DNA of 64,000 nt. Origin: Caballeronia novacaledonica (GTDB lineage Bacteria; Pseudomonadota; Gammaproteobacteria; Burkholderiales; Burkholderiaceae). A program made the position numbers and the translations under genes. The notes beneath the pieces are model-generated. The model did not search any database. It was not told the DNA's origin and worked only from the letters and a program-made list of their open reading frames with translations. Each line of letters starts with the position of its first letter. Within the stretch, counting starts at the first letter, position 1. The stretch lies in the NCBI RefSeq assembly GCF_900258035.1, contig NZ_OGTP01000008.1, forward strand, positions 1 to 64,000, written 5' to 3'. Below, one piece after another: positions 25,741 to 35,500 of this stretch.

Positions 25741-26748
25741 ATGCTGTCGCTAGAGAAGAAATCGCGCATGGGCCTGCGCCCGCTCGTCGCCGCACTGACC
25801 GCCCTGACACTCGCGGCCGGCTTCACCGCCGCCCACGCCGCCGATGACGGACTGCCGAAAATCCCGAACAAGAAGCCGTTGAAGGTCGGCTTCGCGCAGA
25901 CGGAGAGCAACAACCCGTGGCGTCTCGCGGAAACCAAGAGCTTCAAGGACATCGCCGCGAAATGCGGCTGGCAGATGGTCATGACCGATGCCAACAGTTC
26001 GGCGGCCAAGCAGGTCTCGGACATCCAGAGCATGATCGCGCAGCACGTCGATCTGCTGGTGTTCCCGCCGCGTGAAGAGAAGCCGCTCGTGCCCGTCGTG
26101 ATGCAGGCGAAGAAAGCGGGCATTCCGGTGATTCTCGTCGATCGCAACATCGATCAGTCGATGGCGAAGGCGGGCAAGGACTACATCACGTTCATCGGCT
26201 CGGACTTCATCGATCAGGGCCACCGCGCCGCCGACTGGCTCGTGAAGGCGACCAACGGCAAGGCGACGATCATCGAACTCGAAGGCTCGACGGGCGCGTC
26301 CGCCGCGAACGATCGCAAGAAAGGCTTCGACGAAGTCATCGCGAAGAATGCGGGCATGAAGATCGTCGCGTCGCAAAGCGGCGACTTCGCGCGTGACAAG
26401 GGCCGTCAGGTGATGGAGACGCTCTTGCAGGCGCATCCGGATGTCACCGCCGTCTATGCGCACAACGACGAAATGGCGCTCGGCGCGATCGCCGCGATCA
26501 AGGCGGCGGGCAAGCAGCCGGGCAAGGACATCGTCCTCGTGACGATCGACGGCACCAAGGGCGGCCTCGAAGCGATCAAGGCAGGCGAGCTGGGCGCGAG
26601 CGTGCAGTCGAGCCCGTTCTTCGGGCCGCTCGCATGCGATGTCGCGCAGAAGTACGCGAAGGGCGAGACGATTCCGCCGTGGGTCAAGGTCTCGGACCGG
26701 TTCTACGACAAGAGCAACGTCGACGCGAGCATGCAGTACGGGTACTGA
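25741..26748 (+). CDS. ytfQ: Sugar ABC transporter substrate-binding protein (YtfQ-like)
   Basis: The 335-residue periplasmic binding protein has a signal peptide (to about residue 34, AAHA). The sequence TQTESNNPWRLAETKSF-like start (FAQTESNNPWRLAET), DLLVFPPREEKPL, DRNIDQ and GQVMETLL/AHNDEMALGAI pattern match YtfQ, the galactofuranose-binding protein of E. coli. The start at 25741 is preferred because GGAGG at 25731-25735 lies at the right distance; an in-frame ATG at 25729 overlaps that site. It is first in a four-gene importer operon and presumably the most highly expressed. Confidence 0.9.
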   Translation: MLSLEKKSRMGLRPLVAALTALTLAAGFTAAHAADDGLPKIPNKKPLKVGFAQTESNNPWRLAETKSFKDIAAKCGWQMVMTDANSSAAKQVSDIQSMIAQHVDLLVFPPREEKPLVPVVMQAKKAGIPVILVDRNIDQSMAKAGKDYITFIGSDFIDQGHRAADWLVKATNGKATIIELEGSTGASAANDRKKGFDEVIAKNAGMKIVASQSGDFARDKGRQVMETLLQAHPDVTAVYAHNDEMALGAIAAIKAAGKQPGKDIVLVTIDGTKGGLEAIKAGELGASVQSSPFFGPLACDVAQKYAKGETIPPWVKVSDRFYDKSNVDASMQYGY

Positions 26749-26818
26749 GCGGAGTGTGTGTGCCTTGCGGGCGCCTGATCGAAGGCGCTCGCTTTTTCTT
26801 TTCGAAGGACAGCACGGC

Positions 26819-28381
26819 ATGGCTCAGACTCCCCTTCTCGACATGCAGGACATCGACATCGCGTTCGGCGGCGTTGCTGCGCTGAAGCGCGCGCGCCTCT
26901 CGGTCGCGGCGGGCGAAGTGCATGCGCTCATCGGCCAGAACGGCGCGGGCAAGTCCACGCTCATCAAGATTCTGACGGGCGCTTATCGCAAGAGCGCGGG
27001 CACGATTCGCTTCGATGGCCGCGAGGTCGATTTCCGCACGCCGAAAGACGCGCGCGCAGCAGGCATCAGCACGATCTATCAGGAGATCAATCTCGTGCCG
27101 TTCCGCTCGGTCGCCGAGAACATCTTTCTCGGACGCGAGCCGCGCCGTTTCGGTCTTATCGACTGGAAGACGGTGCAGCGTCGCGCGGCGGATCTGCTCG
27201 AATCGTTCGGATTGCGAATCGATGTCAGAAAGCCGGTGCGCGAATACTCCACCGCAATCCAGCAGATGGTCGCGCTGGCGCGGGCGGTGTCGTCGGATGC
27301 GAAGCTCGTCATCATGGACGAATCCACCTCCTCGCTCGACGAACGCGAAGTCGAACTGCTCTTCACCGTCGTGCGACGTTTGCGCGACGACGGACGCGCG
27401 GTGATCTTCGTATCGCATCGGCTGGACGAACTGTATGCGCTGTGCGATCGCGTCACCGTGATGCGCGACGGCCAGACCGTCGCCGAAAATGCGATGCAGG
27501 AGATGGACAAGCTGAAGCTCGTCACGACGATGCTCGGCCGCACGCTCGCCGCCGTCGTGCACGAAGACAGCGCGGTGAAAGAAGCGAATCTCGCGAAGCG
27601 CGGGCCCGTCGCACTCTCCGCGCAGAGCCTCGCCGCGGGCGCGAAAGTCACGGACGTCTCGCTCGACGTGCATGCGGGCGAAGCCGTCGGTCTCGCGGGC
27701 CTGCTCGGCTCGGGACGCACGGAAACGATGCGCCTTCTCTTCGGCGCGGACCGCCCGTCCAAGGGCGCGCTCGCCGTCGGCGGCGAGAACGCCGCGTTCA
27801 AATCACCGAAAGACGCGATCGCGCGCGGCATCGCTTATCTGACGGAAGATCGCAAGGCCGAAGGCATCGTGCCGGAGCTATCCGTGCGCGACAACCTCAC
27901 GCTCGTGTGCCTGCCTGCATTGACGAAGAGCGGCGTGATCGATATCGCGAAGCAGCGCGAAATCGTCGATGGCTTCGTCGAATCGCTCGGCATCAAGCTG
28001 CGCTCGCCGGATCAGCCGATACGCGAACTCTCCGGCGGCAATCAGCAGAAGGTACTGCTCGCGCGCTGGCTCGCGACGCACCCGCGCCTCTTGCTGCTCG
28101 ACGAACCCACGCGCGGCATCGATGTCGGTGCGAAGGCCGATGTCGCGAAGATCGTGCGCGAGTTGCGCGACGCGGGTCTTGCGGTGCTGCTGTCCGCATC
28201 GGAACTGGAAGAACTCACGGCCGTGGCCGATCGCGCAGTCGTGATTCGCGACGGCGAAACGGTCGCGCAACTCGACGGCGCGCAGATGAACGAGGCATCG
28301 ATCATGGACGCGATCGCCTACGGCGCGGGCGCGGAATCGACGCTTGCCGAAGCGGTGGAGGAAGCGAAACATGATCGATGA
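26819..28381 (+). CDS. ytfR: Sugar ABC transporter ATPase, two-domain (YtfR-like)
   Basis: The 520-residue protein carries two ATP-binding cassettes, as usual for sugar importers of the CUT2 type. The first has Walker A GQNGAGKST (about 39-47) and VIMDESTSSLD; its signature is weak (EYSTAIQQMVALARA). The second has a degenerate Walker A (GLLGSGRTET) but a good signature LSGGNQQK and LLLDEPTRGIDVGAK. This split of functions is typical of the family. It starts 70 bp after ytfQ and overlaps the first permease gene by 11 bp. Confidence 0.92.
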   Translation: MAQTPLLDMQDIDIAFGGVAALKRARLSVAAGEVHALIGQNGAGKSTLIKILTGAYRKSAGTIRFDGREVDFRTPKDARAAGISTIYQEINLVPFRSVAENIFLGREPRRFGLIDWKTVQRRAADLLESFGLRIDVRKPVREYSTAIQQMVALARAVSSDAKLVIMDESTSSLDEREVELLFTVVRRLRDDGRAVIFVSHRLDELYALCDRVTVMRDGQTVAENAMQEMDKLKLVTTMLGRTLAAVVHEDSAVKEANLAKRGPVALSAQSLAAGAKVTDVSLDVHAGEAVGLAGLLGSGRTETMRLLFGADRPSKGALAVGGENAAFKSPKDAIARGIAYLTEDRKAEGIVPELSVRDNLTLVCLPALTKSGVIDIAKQREIVDGFVESLGIKLRSPDQPIRELSGGNQQKVLLARWLATHPRLLLLDEPTRGIDVGAKADVAKIVRELRDAGLAVLLSASELEELTAVADRAVVIRDGETVAQLDGAQMNEASIMDAIAYGAGAESTLAEAVEEAKHDR

Positions 28382-29351
28382 CACGCAACGCGCCGCGCCG
28401 ATCGTGCAGGCACCCGCGAAGAAGAAACGCGCAATCGCGATTCAGCGCGAAGTCGCCGTGCTGCTCGCGATGATCGTCTTCAATCTGATCTTCACGCAGC
28501 ACTTCCTTTCGCTGCAGACGTTCAACGTGAATCTCACGCAAGTGGTGACGATCGTGATCGTCGGCATCGGCATGACGCTGGTCGTCGCGACGGGCGGCAT
28601 CGATCTGTCGGTCGGTGCGTCGATGGCGATTGCCGGTGCGCTCGCGCCGATGCTCTTCATGAACATCGACGGGCCGCTCGGCATCGTGCTCGCGTTCACG
28701 TTGCCGATCGTCGCCGCGGCGGCATGCGGCATCTTCAACGGCTTTCTCGTGACGCGTCTGAACGTGCAGCCGATCGTCGCGACGCTGGTGCTTTTCATAG
28801 CAGGACGCGGCATCGCGCAGGTCGTCACCGATGGCAGCCTGCAGGCGTTCAACAATCCCGCGTTTCAGTGGATCGCGCTCGGCAAGGTCGCGGGCGTGCC
28901 CTTCCAGATCCTGTTGATGCTCGCGCTCGTTGCCGTGTTCACGTGGATCGTGCGCAAGACGCTCTTCGGCAAATACCTGCTCGTGACGGGCGGCAACGAG
29001 GATGCCGCGTATCTCTCCGGCATTCCGACCGCGCGCGTGAAGATGATCGCGTACACCGTCTGCGCGGCGCTCGCCGGACTCGCGGGGCTCATATCGATTT
29101 CGGTGAATTCGTCGTCGGATGCGAACGTGGTGGGCCTCGGCGTCGAACTCGATGCGATCGCGGCCGTCGCGGTCGGCGGCACGGCGCTGACAGGCGGCAA
29201 GGCTTATATCACGGGCACGCTGATCGGCGCGCTCATCATTCAGTTGTTGCGTTACACGCTGCTCGCGCACGGCATTCCGGATGCCGCCGCGCTCGTGCTC
29301 AAGGCCGCGATCATCATCGCCGCGGTGTACGTGCAACGCAAGCGAGGCTGA
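28371..29351 (+). CDS. ytfT: Sugar ABC transporter permease (YtfT-like)
   Basis: The 326-residue inner-membrane permease has about nine helices and the CUT2 signature VVATGGIDLSVGASMAIAGAL. The start at 28371 (MIDDTQR) follows GGAGGAAG and overlaps the ATPase stop, implying coupling. NEDAAYLSGIPTARVK is the cytoplasmic loop that contacts the ATPase. With the second permease it should form the heterodimeric channel of the importer. Confidence 0.9.
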   Translation: MIDDTQRAAPIVQAPAKKKRAIAIQREVAVLLAMIVFNLIFTQHFLSLQTFNVNLTQVVTIVIVGIGMTLVVATGGIDLSVGASMAIAGALAPMLFMNIDGPLGIVLAFTLPIVAAAACGIFNGFLVTRLNVQPIVATLVLFIAGRGIAQVVTDGSLQAFNNPAFQWIALGKVAGVPFQILLMLALVAVFTWIVRKTLFGKYLLVTGGNEDAAYLSGIPTARVKMIAYTVCAALAGLAGLISISVNSSSDANVVGLGVELDAIAAVAVGGTALTGGKAYITGTLIGALIIQLLRYTLLAHGIPDAAALVLKAAIIIAAVYVQRKRG

Positions 29352-29356
29352 TTGTC

Positions 29357-30310
29357 ATGAAGAAGAACCTGCCCATTCTGATCGCGCTCGTCGCGTTGCT
29401 CGTGCTTGGCGTGACGCGTTACGAGCATTTTCTGTCGGCGTATAACGTGACGTCGTTCTGGCGATACAACTCGATGTTCCTGTTGATATCGATCGGCATG
29501 GCGTTCGTCATCATCACGGGCGGCATCGATCTGTCGGTCGGTGCGGTGGCTGCGCTCGCGAGCGTCGTATCGGCGCTGGCGAGTCCGTACGGCGCGTGGG
29601 CGGGCGTGCTCGCGGGAGCGTTCGCGGGGCTTGCGGTCGGCGTGTTGAACGGGCTCGTCATCACGCACATGCGCATTTTGCCGTTCATCGTCACCTTGGC
29701 GACGAGTCTCGGCGCGCACGGGCTCGCGCTTCTGCTCGGTCATAACGACGCGGTGGCGATATCGTCGGATATGAACTTCGCCGCTTTCGGGCAAGGCGAT
29801 TTTCTGGGTCTGCCGATTCCGGGGATCGTGTGCGCGGCGGCGGCGGTGATCGGGTGGATCGCATTGCGCAGCTCGCGCTTCGGGCGCCATGCGCTCGCGA
29901 TCGGCGGCAGCGAAGAGGCTTCGCGGCTGATGGGCCTGAACGTCGATCGCACGCTCGTCTTCGTGTATGCCGTTTCGGGCTTGCTCGCGGGCATCGCCGG
30001 CGCGATTCTGGCCGCGCAGTTCGGCGCCGGACAGCCGAACGAAGGCGTCGGCTGGGAGTTGTTCGCGATCTCGGCGGTGGTGCTCGGCGGGACGCGTTTG
30101 ACGGGAGGCGAAGGTTCAATCGCGATGACGATCGCCGGTGTCGCGCTGCTCGGGCTCGTGTTCAATCTGCTGAACTTCGAGAACGGGCTGGGGTATATCT
30201 CGCTGTCGGCGTATTGGCAATCGGTGATTCGCGGGTTGTTTCTGTTGCTCGTGATCGTGTTGCAGGCGCGGGTTTTGGGGGCGAAGAAGGCGATGAGGGT
30301 GGCGCGTTGA
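29357..30310 (+). CDS. yjfF: Sugar ABC transporter permease (YjfF-like)
   Basis: The 317-residue inner-membrane permease starts at MKKNLPILIALVALLVLGV, 5 bp after the first permease. It has the conserved FVIITGGIDLSVGAVAALAS and the loop SEEASRLMGLNVDRT. Its order after YtfT and its sequence start (KKNLPILI) resemble E. coli YjfF of the galactofuranose importer. It is the last gene of the operon, and a strong hairpin overlaps its stop codon. Confidence 0.9.
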   Translation: MKKNLPILIALVALLVLGVTRYEHFLSAYNVTSFWRYNSMFLLISIGMAFVIITGGIDLSVGAVAALASVVSALASPYGAWAGVLAGAFAGLAVGVLNGLVITHMRILPFIVTLATSLGAHGLALLLGHNDAVAISSDMNFAAFGQGDFLGLPIPGIVCAAAAVIGWIALRSSRFGRHALAIGGSEEASRLMGLNVDRTLVFVYAVSGLLAGIAGAILAAQFGAGQPNEGVGWELFAISAVVLGGTRLTGGEGSIAMTIAGVALLGLVFNLLNFENGLGYISLSAYWQSVIRGLFLLLVIVLQARVLGAKKAMRVAR

Positions 30311-30324
30311 GATGCGCCACCCTC
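30295..30324. terminator. Bidirectional hairpin between convergent yjfF-like and MFS genes
   Basis: GAGGGTGGCGC (30295-30305) and GCGCCACCCTC (30314-30324) form a perfect 11 bp stem with an 8-base loop. The stem begins inside the last codons of yjfF. No U-tract is present, so it may act as a barrier or be Rho-assisted. Confidence 0.6.
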
Positions 30325-30344
30325 ACAAGAGCGAACAATCCCCC

Positions 30345-31739
30345 TCAAGCGTGCCGATGCTCCGCCAACCCTTCATGCGCGACTTCCCCGGCACGCGTCG
30401 CTGAATTTGCCTTCGCCCCGGGAATCTCCCTTCCGCGCAACGAACACCCGACCGTCTCCGTAACGAACACCAGCGCAATCGCGCCGACCGCGCAAGCGCC
30501 CATCATGTAATACGCCGGCACCAGCGTGCTGCCTGTGCGGCCGATAAGCCAGTCGGTAACCATCGGCGCGGTGCCGCCGAAAATCGACGTCGAAACGTTA
30601 TAGGCGATCGCCATGCCGGCATAACGCGCCTGCGTCGGAAACATGGCGGGGAACATCGCCGAGATGCTCGCGAGTTGCGGCACGTAGAGCAGCCCGAGCA
30701 CGCCGAGGCCGATCAGCGCGCCGGCGATGCCATGCGACATCAGCGTGAACATCGGCACTGCCGCGACGAAGATGCCGGCGAGCGAAAGCCACCACACCTT
30801 CTTGCGTCCGATGCGATCCGACAGCGCGCCCGCGAACGGCAGCAGCACCATCATCGACAGCATGCCGATCAAGGGCAGCAGCAGCGAAAGGTTGTCGCTC
30901 ATGCCGAGTTCCTTCTTCATGAACGTGGGCATATACGCGAGCAGCACGTAGTTCACGACGTTCAGCGCGACGACCAGCCCACCCAACTGCAGCAGCGGCC
31001 TCCAGTAGTTCGCGAAGAGTTCGCGCAGCGGCACGCCCGCATGATGTTCGCGCTCCGACGCTTCGGCGCACTCGCGGAACACGGGCGTGTCCTCCATCTT
31101 CGAGCGCAGATACAGACCGATGAGACCGAGCGGCGCCGCGACGAGAAACGGCAGGCGCCAGCCCCACGCGTGCATCGCGTCGTTGCCGAGAAGCACCGAG
31201 CAGCCGAGCATCAGAAATGCGCCGAGCGAGAAGCCCGCCAGCGTGCCGAACTCCAGAAAGCTGCCGCAAAAACCGCGTTTGTGATCGGGCGCGTACTCCG
31301 CCATGAAGGTCGCCGCGCCGCCGTACTCGCCGCCCGTCGAGAAGCCCTGGATCATCCGCAGTGCAACGAGCGACGCGGGCGCCCACAAGCCGACGCTCGC
31401 ATACGACGGCAGAAGGCCGACGAGCAACGTCGCCATCGACATGATGAGGATGGTCAGCGCGAGCACATGCTTGCGGCCGAGCCGGTCGCCGAGCGGTCCC
31501 CAGAACAGTCCGCCGAGCGGCCGCACGAGAAAGGAGATCGCGAACGTCGCGAGCGCGAAGAGCGTCGCCTGCGCGGTGCTGCCCGGAAAGAGCGCGGCGG
31601 AAATATAGGTCAGGCCGTAACTGTAGATGCCGTAGTCGAACCACTCGGTCGCGTTGCCGATGGCCGAAGCCGCCATCGCGCGTCTGATCGGCGCGCGCGA
31701 CTGCGCGTCTTGCCTCGTGAATGCTTGCACGTCACTCAT
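30345..31739 (-). CDS. MFS metabolite:proton symporter (ProP/KgtP-like)
   Basis: The 464-residue protein has 12 predicted helices. The start ASAIGNATEWFDYGIYSYGLTYIS, the loop GPLGDRLGRKHVL and the segment RMIQGFSTGGEYGGAATFMAEYAP are hallmarks of the metabolite:H+ symporter family that includes ProP (osmolytes), KgtP (2-oxoglutarate) and ShiA. LSDRIGRKKVW marks the second half. It lacks the long C-terminal coiled coil of E. coli ProP. The substrate cannot be fixed; an organic acid or betaine is likely. Confidence 0.88.
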   Translation of the reverse strand: MSDVQAFTRQDAQSRAPIRRAMAASAIGNATEWFDYGIYSYGLTYISAALFPGSTAQATLFALATFAISFLVRPLGGLFWGPLGDRLGRKHVLALTILIMSMATLLVGLLPSYASVGLWAPASLVALRMIQGFSTGGEYGGAATFMAEYAPDHKRGFCGSFLEFGTLAGFSLGAFLMLGCSVLLGNDAMHAWGWRLPFLVAAPLGLIGLYLRSKMEDTPVFRECAEASEREHHAGVPLRELFANYWRPLLQLGGLVVALNVVNYVLLAYMPTFMKKELGMSDNLSLLLPLIGMLSMMVLLPFAGALSDRIGRKKVWWLSLAGIFVAAVPMFTLMSHGIAGALIGLGVLGLLYVPQLASISAMFPAMFPTQARYAGMAIAYNVSTSIFGGTAPMVTDWLIGRTGSTLVPAYYMMGACAVGAIALVFVTETVGCSLRGREIPGAKANSATRAGEVAHEGLAEHRHA

Positions 31740-31971
31740 AGTCGTTGTCCGGATGCGTCGGTGATCCGGTGCTGCGCCCGAATTCGCGCGCCACGCACCG
31801 CCTTGAGATCAAGATACAGACGCATGCCGCACGCCTCGCATGTCCTAGGACGATCAATCCGCTGGGGTTTTCCCCGAAGCGCGAGCGATTCTTGCCGATC
31901 GACAGCGGATACCGCGAGCGTTCTTACCGCATGGCTCGACGCGTCATAGGACATTCGATGCCGACGCGCAA

Positions 31972-32238
31972 TCAAGGCTCCGGATTGGCAATATCCGCCG
32001 TGACGATGCGTCTGCCGAGCGCTTCGGCGGCATGTCGCGCATCGTCGCTGGATTCGAACGGGCCGATCGTCTCGCAGCCATCGAACGGATAGAGCACGCG
32101 CTTGTCGCGCTTGCGGACCACCTTGAGCGTGCCGATGTGCATGCCCGTCGCGTTGACCACGTACGACGCGTAGATATCGAAGCCTTCGTAGATTCCTGCT
32201 TCGGAAGTGAGTGTGGTTCTGGGCATCGGTCTGGACAT
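31972..32238 (-). CDS. Small hypothetical protein, 88 aa
   Basis: The predicted soluble protein starts MSRPMPRTTLTS (an internal ATG at 32226 is equally possible). GFDIYASYVVNATGMHIGTLKVVRKRDKRVLYPFDGCETIGPF reads as a small beta-sheet domain, followed by an amphipathic helix DDARHAAEALGRRIVTADIANPEP. Similar small proteins are, to my recollection, widespread in Burkholderia, but I cannot name a function. No signal peptide or membrane segment. It is divergent from the large kinase gene. Confidence 0.65.
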   Translation of the reverse strand: MSRPMPRTTLTSEAGIYEGFDIYASYVVNATGMHIGTLKVVRKRDKRVLYPFDGCETIGPFESSDDARHAAEALGRRIVTADIANPEP

Positions 32239-32513
32239 GTTCTCGAACGTCGTGGCGGCGTGAGTACGCAATGTGCTTGTGCTGGCATCGGTTTAGCAAA
32301 ATGCGTTCCGAACGCCCGCGACGTCCCGTCTGACGATCCAGGGAAGCCTCGTCGCGTTTTGCGGGCGACACGATCCAAAGCGTTTTCCGTGCGAGAATTC
32401 GACATTGTCCGCGCCGTGAAAACCCGGGCGCGCAAGCGATTCGAATCTCAATACGGGCATTGCCGGCACAGGACGTCGCCGAATCGAAAGACGGGCGAGG
32501 AGACCAAGCGTCG

Positions 32514-35500
32514 ATGAAAGCTGACAATCTGATCGCGGACACGAGAATGCACGGGCTCGACCCGAGCTTCCTTCTGGGCGGCGGCGAAATGGGCGCGCTC
32601 ATCCGCGAGGTCGATTGGACGCAAACGGCGCTCGGCTCGCCCGCGCACTGGCCGCAAAGTCTCAAGACGGCCATCCGCATCATGCTGACGTCGCGCCAGC
32701 CGATCTGGGTCGGCTGGGGGCCCGACCTCCTCTTCTTCTATAACGACGCGTACAAGTCGATCATCGGCGGCAAGCATCCGCAGGCGCTCGGCCGGCCGAC
32801 TTCGGTCGTGTGGCGCGAAATCTGGAACGAGATCGGCCCGTTGCTCGACACCGCGCTCGCGGGCGTCGAAGGCACCTATGTCGAACAGAAGCTCCTCGTC
32901 ATGGAGCGCAACGGCTTCCCGGAAGAAACGTATTACACGTTCTCGTATAGCCCGATTCCCGACGATCGCGGCGGCGCGGGCGGCATCATCTGCGCGAACA
33001 GCGACGACACGCAGCGCGTGCTCGGCGAGCGCCAGTTGAACGCGCTGCGCGAACTGGCGGCATCGACCGCCGACGCGCGCACGTGGCGCGAAGCGTGCGA
33101 ACGTTCGATGAGCGCGCTCGAGATCGCGTCGCGCGACTTGCCCTTCGCGCTGCTCTATATGGTCGAGCCGGGCGGCGACACGGCGACGCTCGTCGGCGCG
33201 TGCGGAATCGGGCCGGAGCATCGCGCCGCGCCCGCGATCCTGCACGCGGCGCACCCGAACCCGTGGCCCTTTCAGGATGCGCTGCGCGACAACGAGGCGC
33301 GCATCGTCGCGAATCTGGATCGTCTCATCGACGCGCCGCTGCCCGCCGGCGCATGGAACGTCGCGCCGTCGCGCGCCGTGATCGTGCCCATCGCGCCGTC
33401 GGGAGAAACCGGCCGCGCGAGCGTGCTGATCGCCGCGCTCAATCCCTATCGCCTGTTCGACGAAGGGTATCGCGCGTTCGTGAATCTGGTCGCGGGCCAG
33501 ATCGGCGCGGCGATCGGCTATGCGCACGCCTACGACGAAGAGCGCCGCCGCGCCGAAGCGCTCGCCGAAATCGACCGCGCGAAGACCACGTTCTTCTCCA
33601 ATATCAGTCACGAGTTCAGAACGCCGCTCACGCTGATGCTCGGCCCGCTCGAAGAACTGCTCGCGAGCCCCGGCCGCGTGAGTCCGGAGGACATGCGGAT
33701 CGTCGAGATCATGCATCGCAACGGCCTGCGGCTCCTGAAGCTCGTCAACGCGCTGCTCGACTTCTCGCGCATCGAGGCCGGGCGCATCGACATTCACCGG
33801 CAGCCGACGGACATCGCCGTGTTCACCGCCGAGCTCGCGTCGCTCTTTCGTTCGGCGATCGAAACGGCCGGCCTGCGCTTCGAGATCGACGTCGGATCGG
33901 CGCCCGTGATCGCGAACATCGACCGCGACATGTGGGAAAAGATCGTGATGAACCTGCTGTCGAACGCGTTCAAGTTCACGTTCGACGGCGTCATCGGCAT
34001 ATCGCTGCGCGTGAACGCGGAGCACGGCATCGAGTTGTGCGTGCGCGATACCGGCATCGGCATTCCGGAGCCGGAACTGGTGCGCGTGTTCGAGCGCTTT
34101 CATCGCGTCGCGGGCGCGGCGGGGCGGTCGATGGAAGGCAGCGGCATCGGTCTCGCGATGGTGCAGGAGCTCGTCAAGCTGCACGGCGGCACGATCCGCG
34201 TGGACAGCACGCCCGGCGACGGCGCGTGCTTCGTCGTCACGTTGCCCGCGCTGCGCGACTCCGCGCTCGCGGAAGATGACGCGCCGCATGCCGAAGCAAG
34301 CATTCGCGCCCGCTCGTATGTCGATGCCGCCATGCGCTGGATGCCCGACGCCCACGAGCAGCACGTCGTCGAAAGCGAGGAAGACACGCCGCTTTCCGTG
34401 AACGCCACCGACGAGCCGGCGCCCGCCGACGCCCGGCCGGGCCGCGTGCTCGTGGTCGACGACAACGCGGACCTGCGCGACTACATGCGCCGCATGCTGG
34501 CCGCGGCGGGCCACGACGTGAGCGTCGCCGCCGATGGCGAAGCCGCGCTCGCGAGCGCGCGGACGGTGCATCCCGAAGTGATCGTCTCCGATGTGATGAT
34601 GCCGCGCCTCGACGGCTTCGGCCTCCTGCGCGCCTTGCGCGAGGACGAAGCGCTGCGCGAGACGCCGGTCGTGCTGCTGTCCGCGCGCGCGGGCGAAGAA
34701 GCGCGCGTCGGCGGTCTCGAAGCGGGCGCGGACGATTATCTGACCAAGCCCTTCGCCGCCCGCGAACTGCTCGCGCGCGTGGCGAGCAATCTGCGCCTCG
34801 CGCGGCTGCGTCACGCGACCGAACAAAAGCTGCGCGACGAATCGCGCACGCTGGAGATTCTCAACCGCGTCGGCACGGCGGTCGCGGGCGAGCTGGACCT
34901 GAGCCGCGCGGTGCAGGTCGTCGTCGATGCCGCGACCGAGCTGACGGGCGCGGCCTTCGGCGCGTTCTTCTACAACGTGGTCGACGACAAGGGCGCGCAC
35001 TATACGCTCTACACGCTGTCGGGCGTGCCGAAGGACACGTTCGCCCAATTCCCGATGCCGCGCAACACCGCCGTATTCGGTCCGACGTTTGGCGGCGAAG
35101 GCATCGTGCGCTCGGACGACATCACAAAAGATCCGCGCTATGGGCACAACGCGCCGCATCACGGCATGCCGAAGGGCCATCTCGCCGTGTGCAGCTATCT
35201 CGCCGCGCCGGTCGTCTCGCGCGACGGCGAAGTGCTCGGCGGGCTCTTCTTCGGCCATCCCGCGCCGGGCGTCTTCACGGAGCGAGCGGAGCGGATTCTT
35301 ACGGGCATTGCATCGCAGGCGGCGATCGCCATCGACAATGCGCGGCTCTTTCAGGCGGCGCAAGACGAAATCGCCGAACGCACGAAGGCGCAGGACGCGC
35401 TGCACGATCTGAACGAGACGCTGGAACGCCGCGTGGCGGATGCCGTCGCGGACCGCGACCGTCTGTGGGATTTGAGCGAGGATCTGTTTTTCGTCGCGAG

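Noticed and set aside
31736-31954. 72-codon minus-strand frame (MSYDASSHAV...) ending in an ATGA overlap with the MFS gene
   Set aside because: The overlap is suggestive, but there is no ribosome binding site, only one CxxC and no recognised family; too weak to list as a gene.
32448-35405. Minus-strand ORF of 985 codons opposite the giant kinase
   Set aside because: Antisense shadow of a gene with clear kinase motifs; no recognisable domain.
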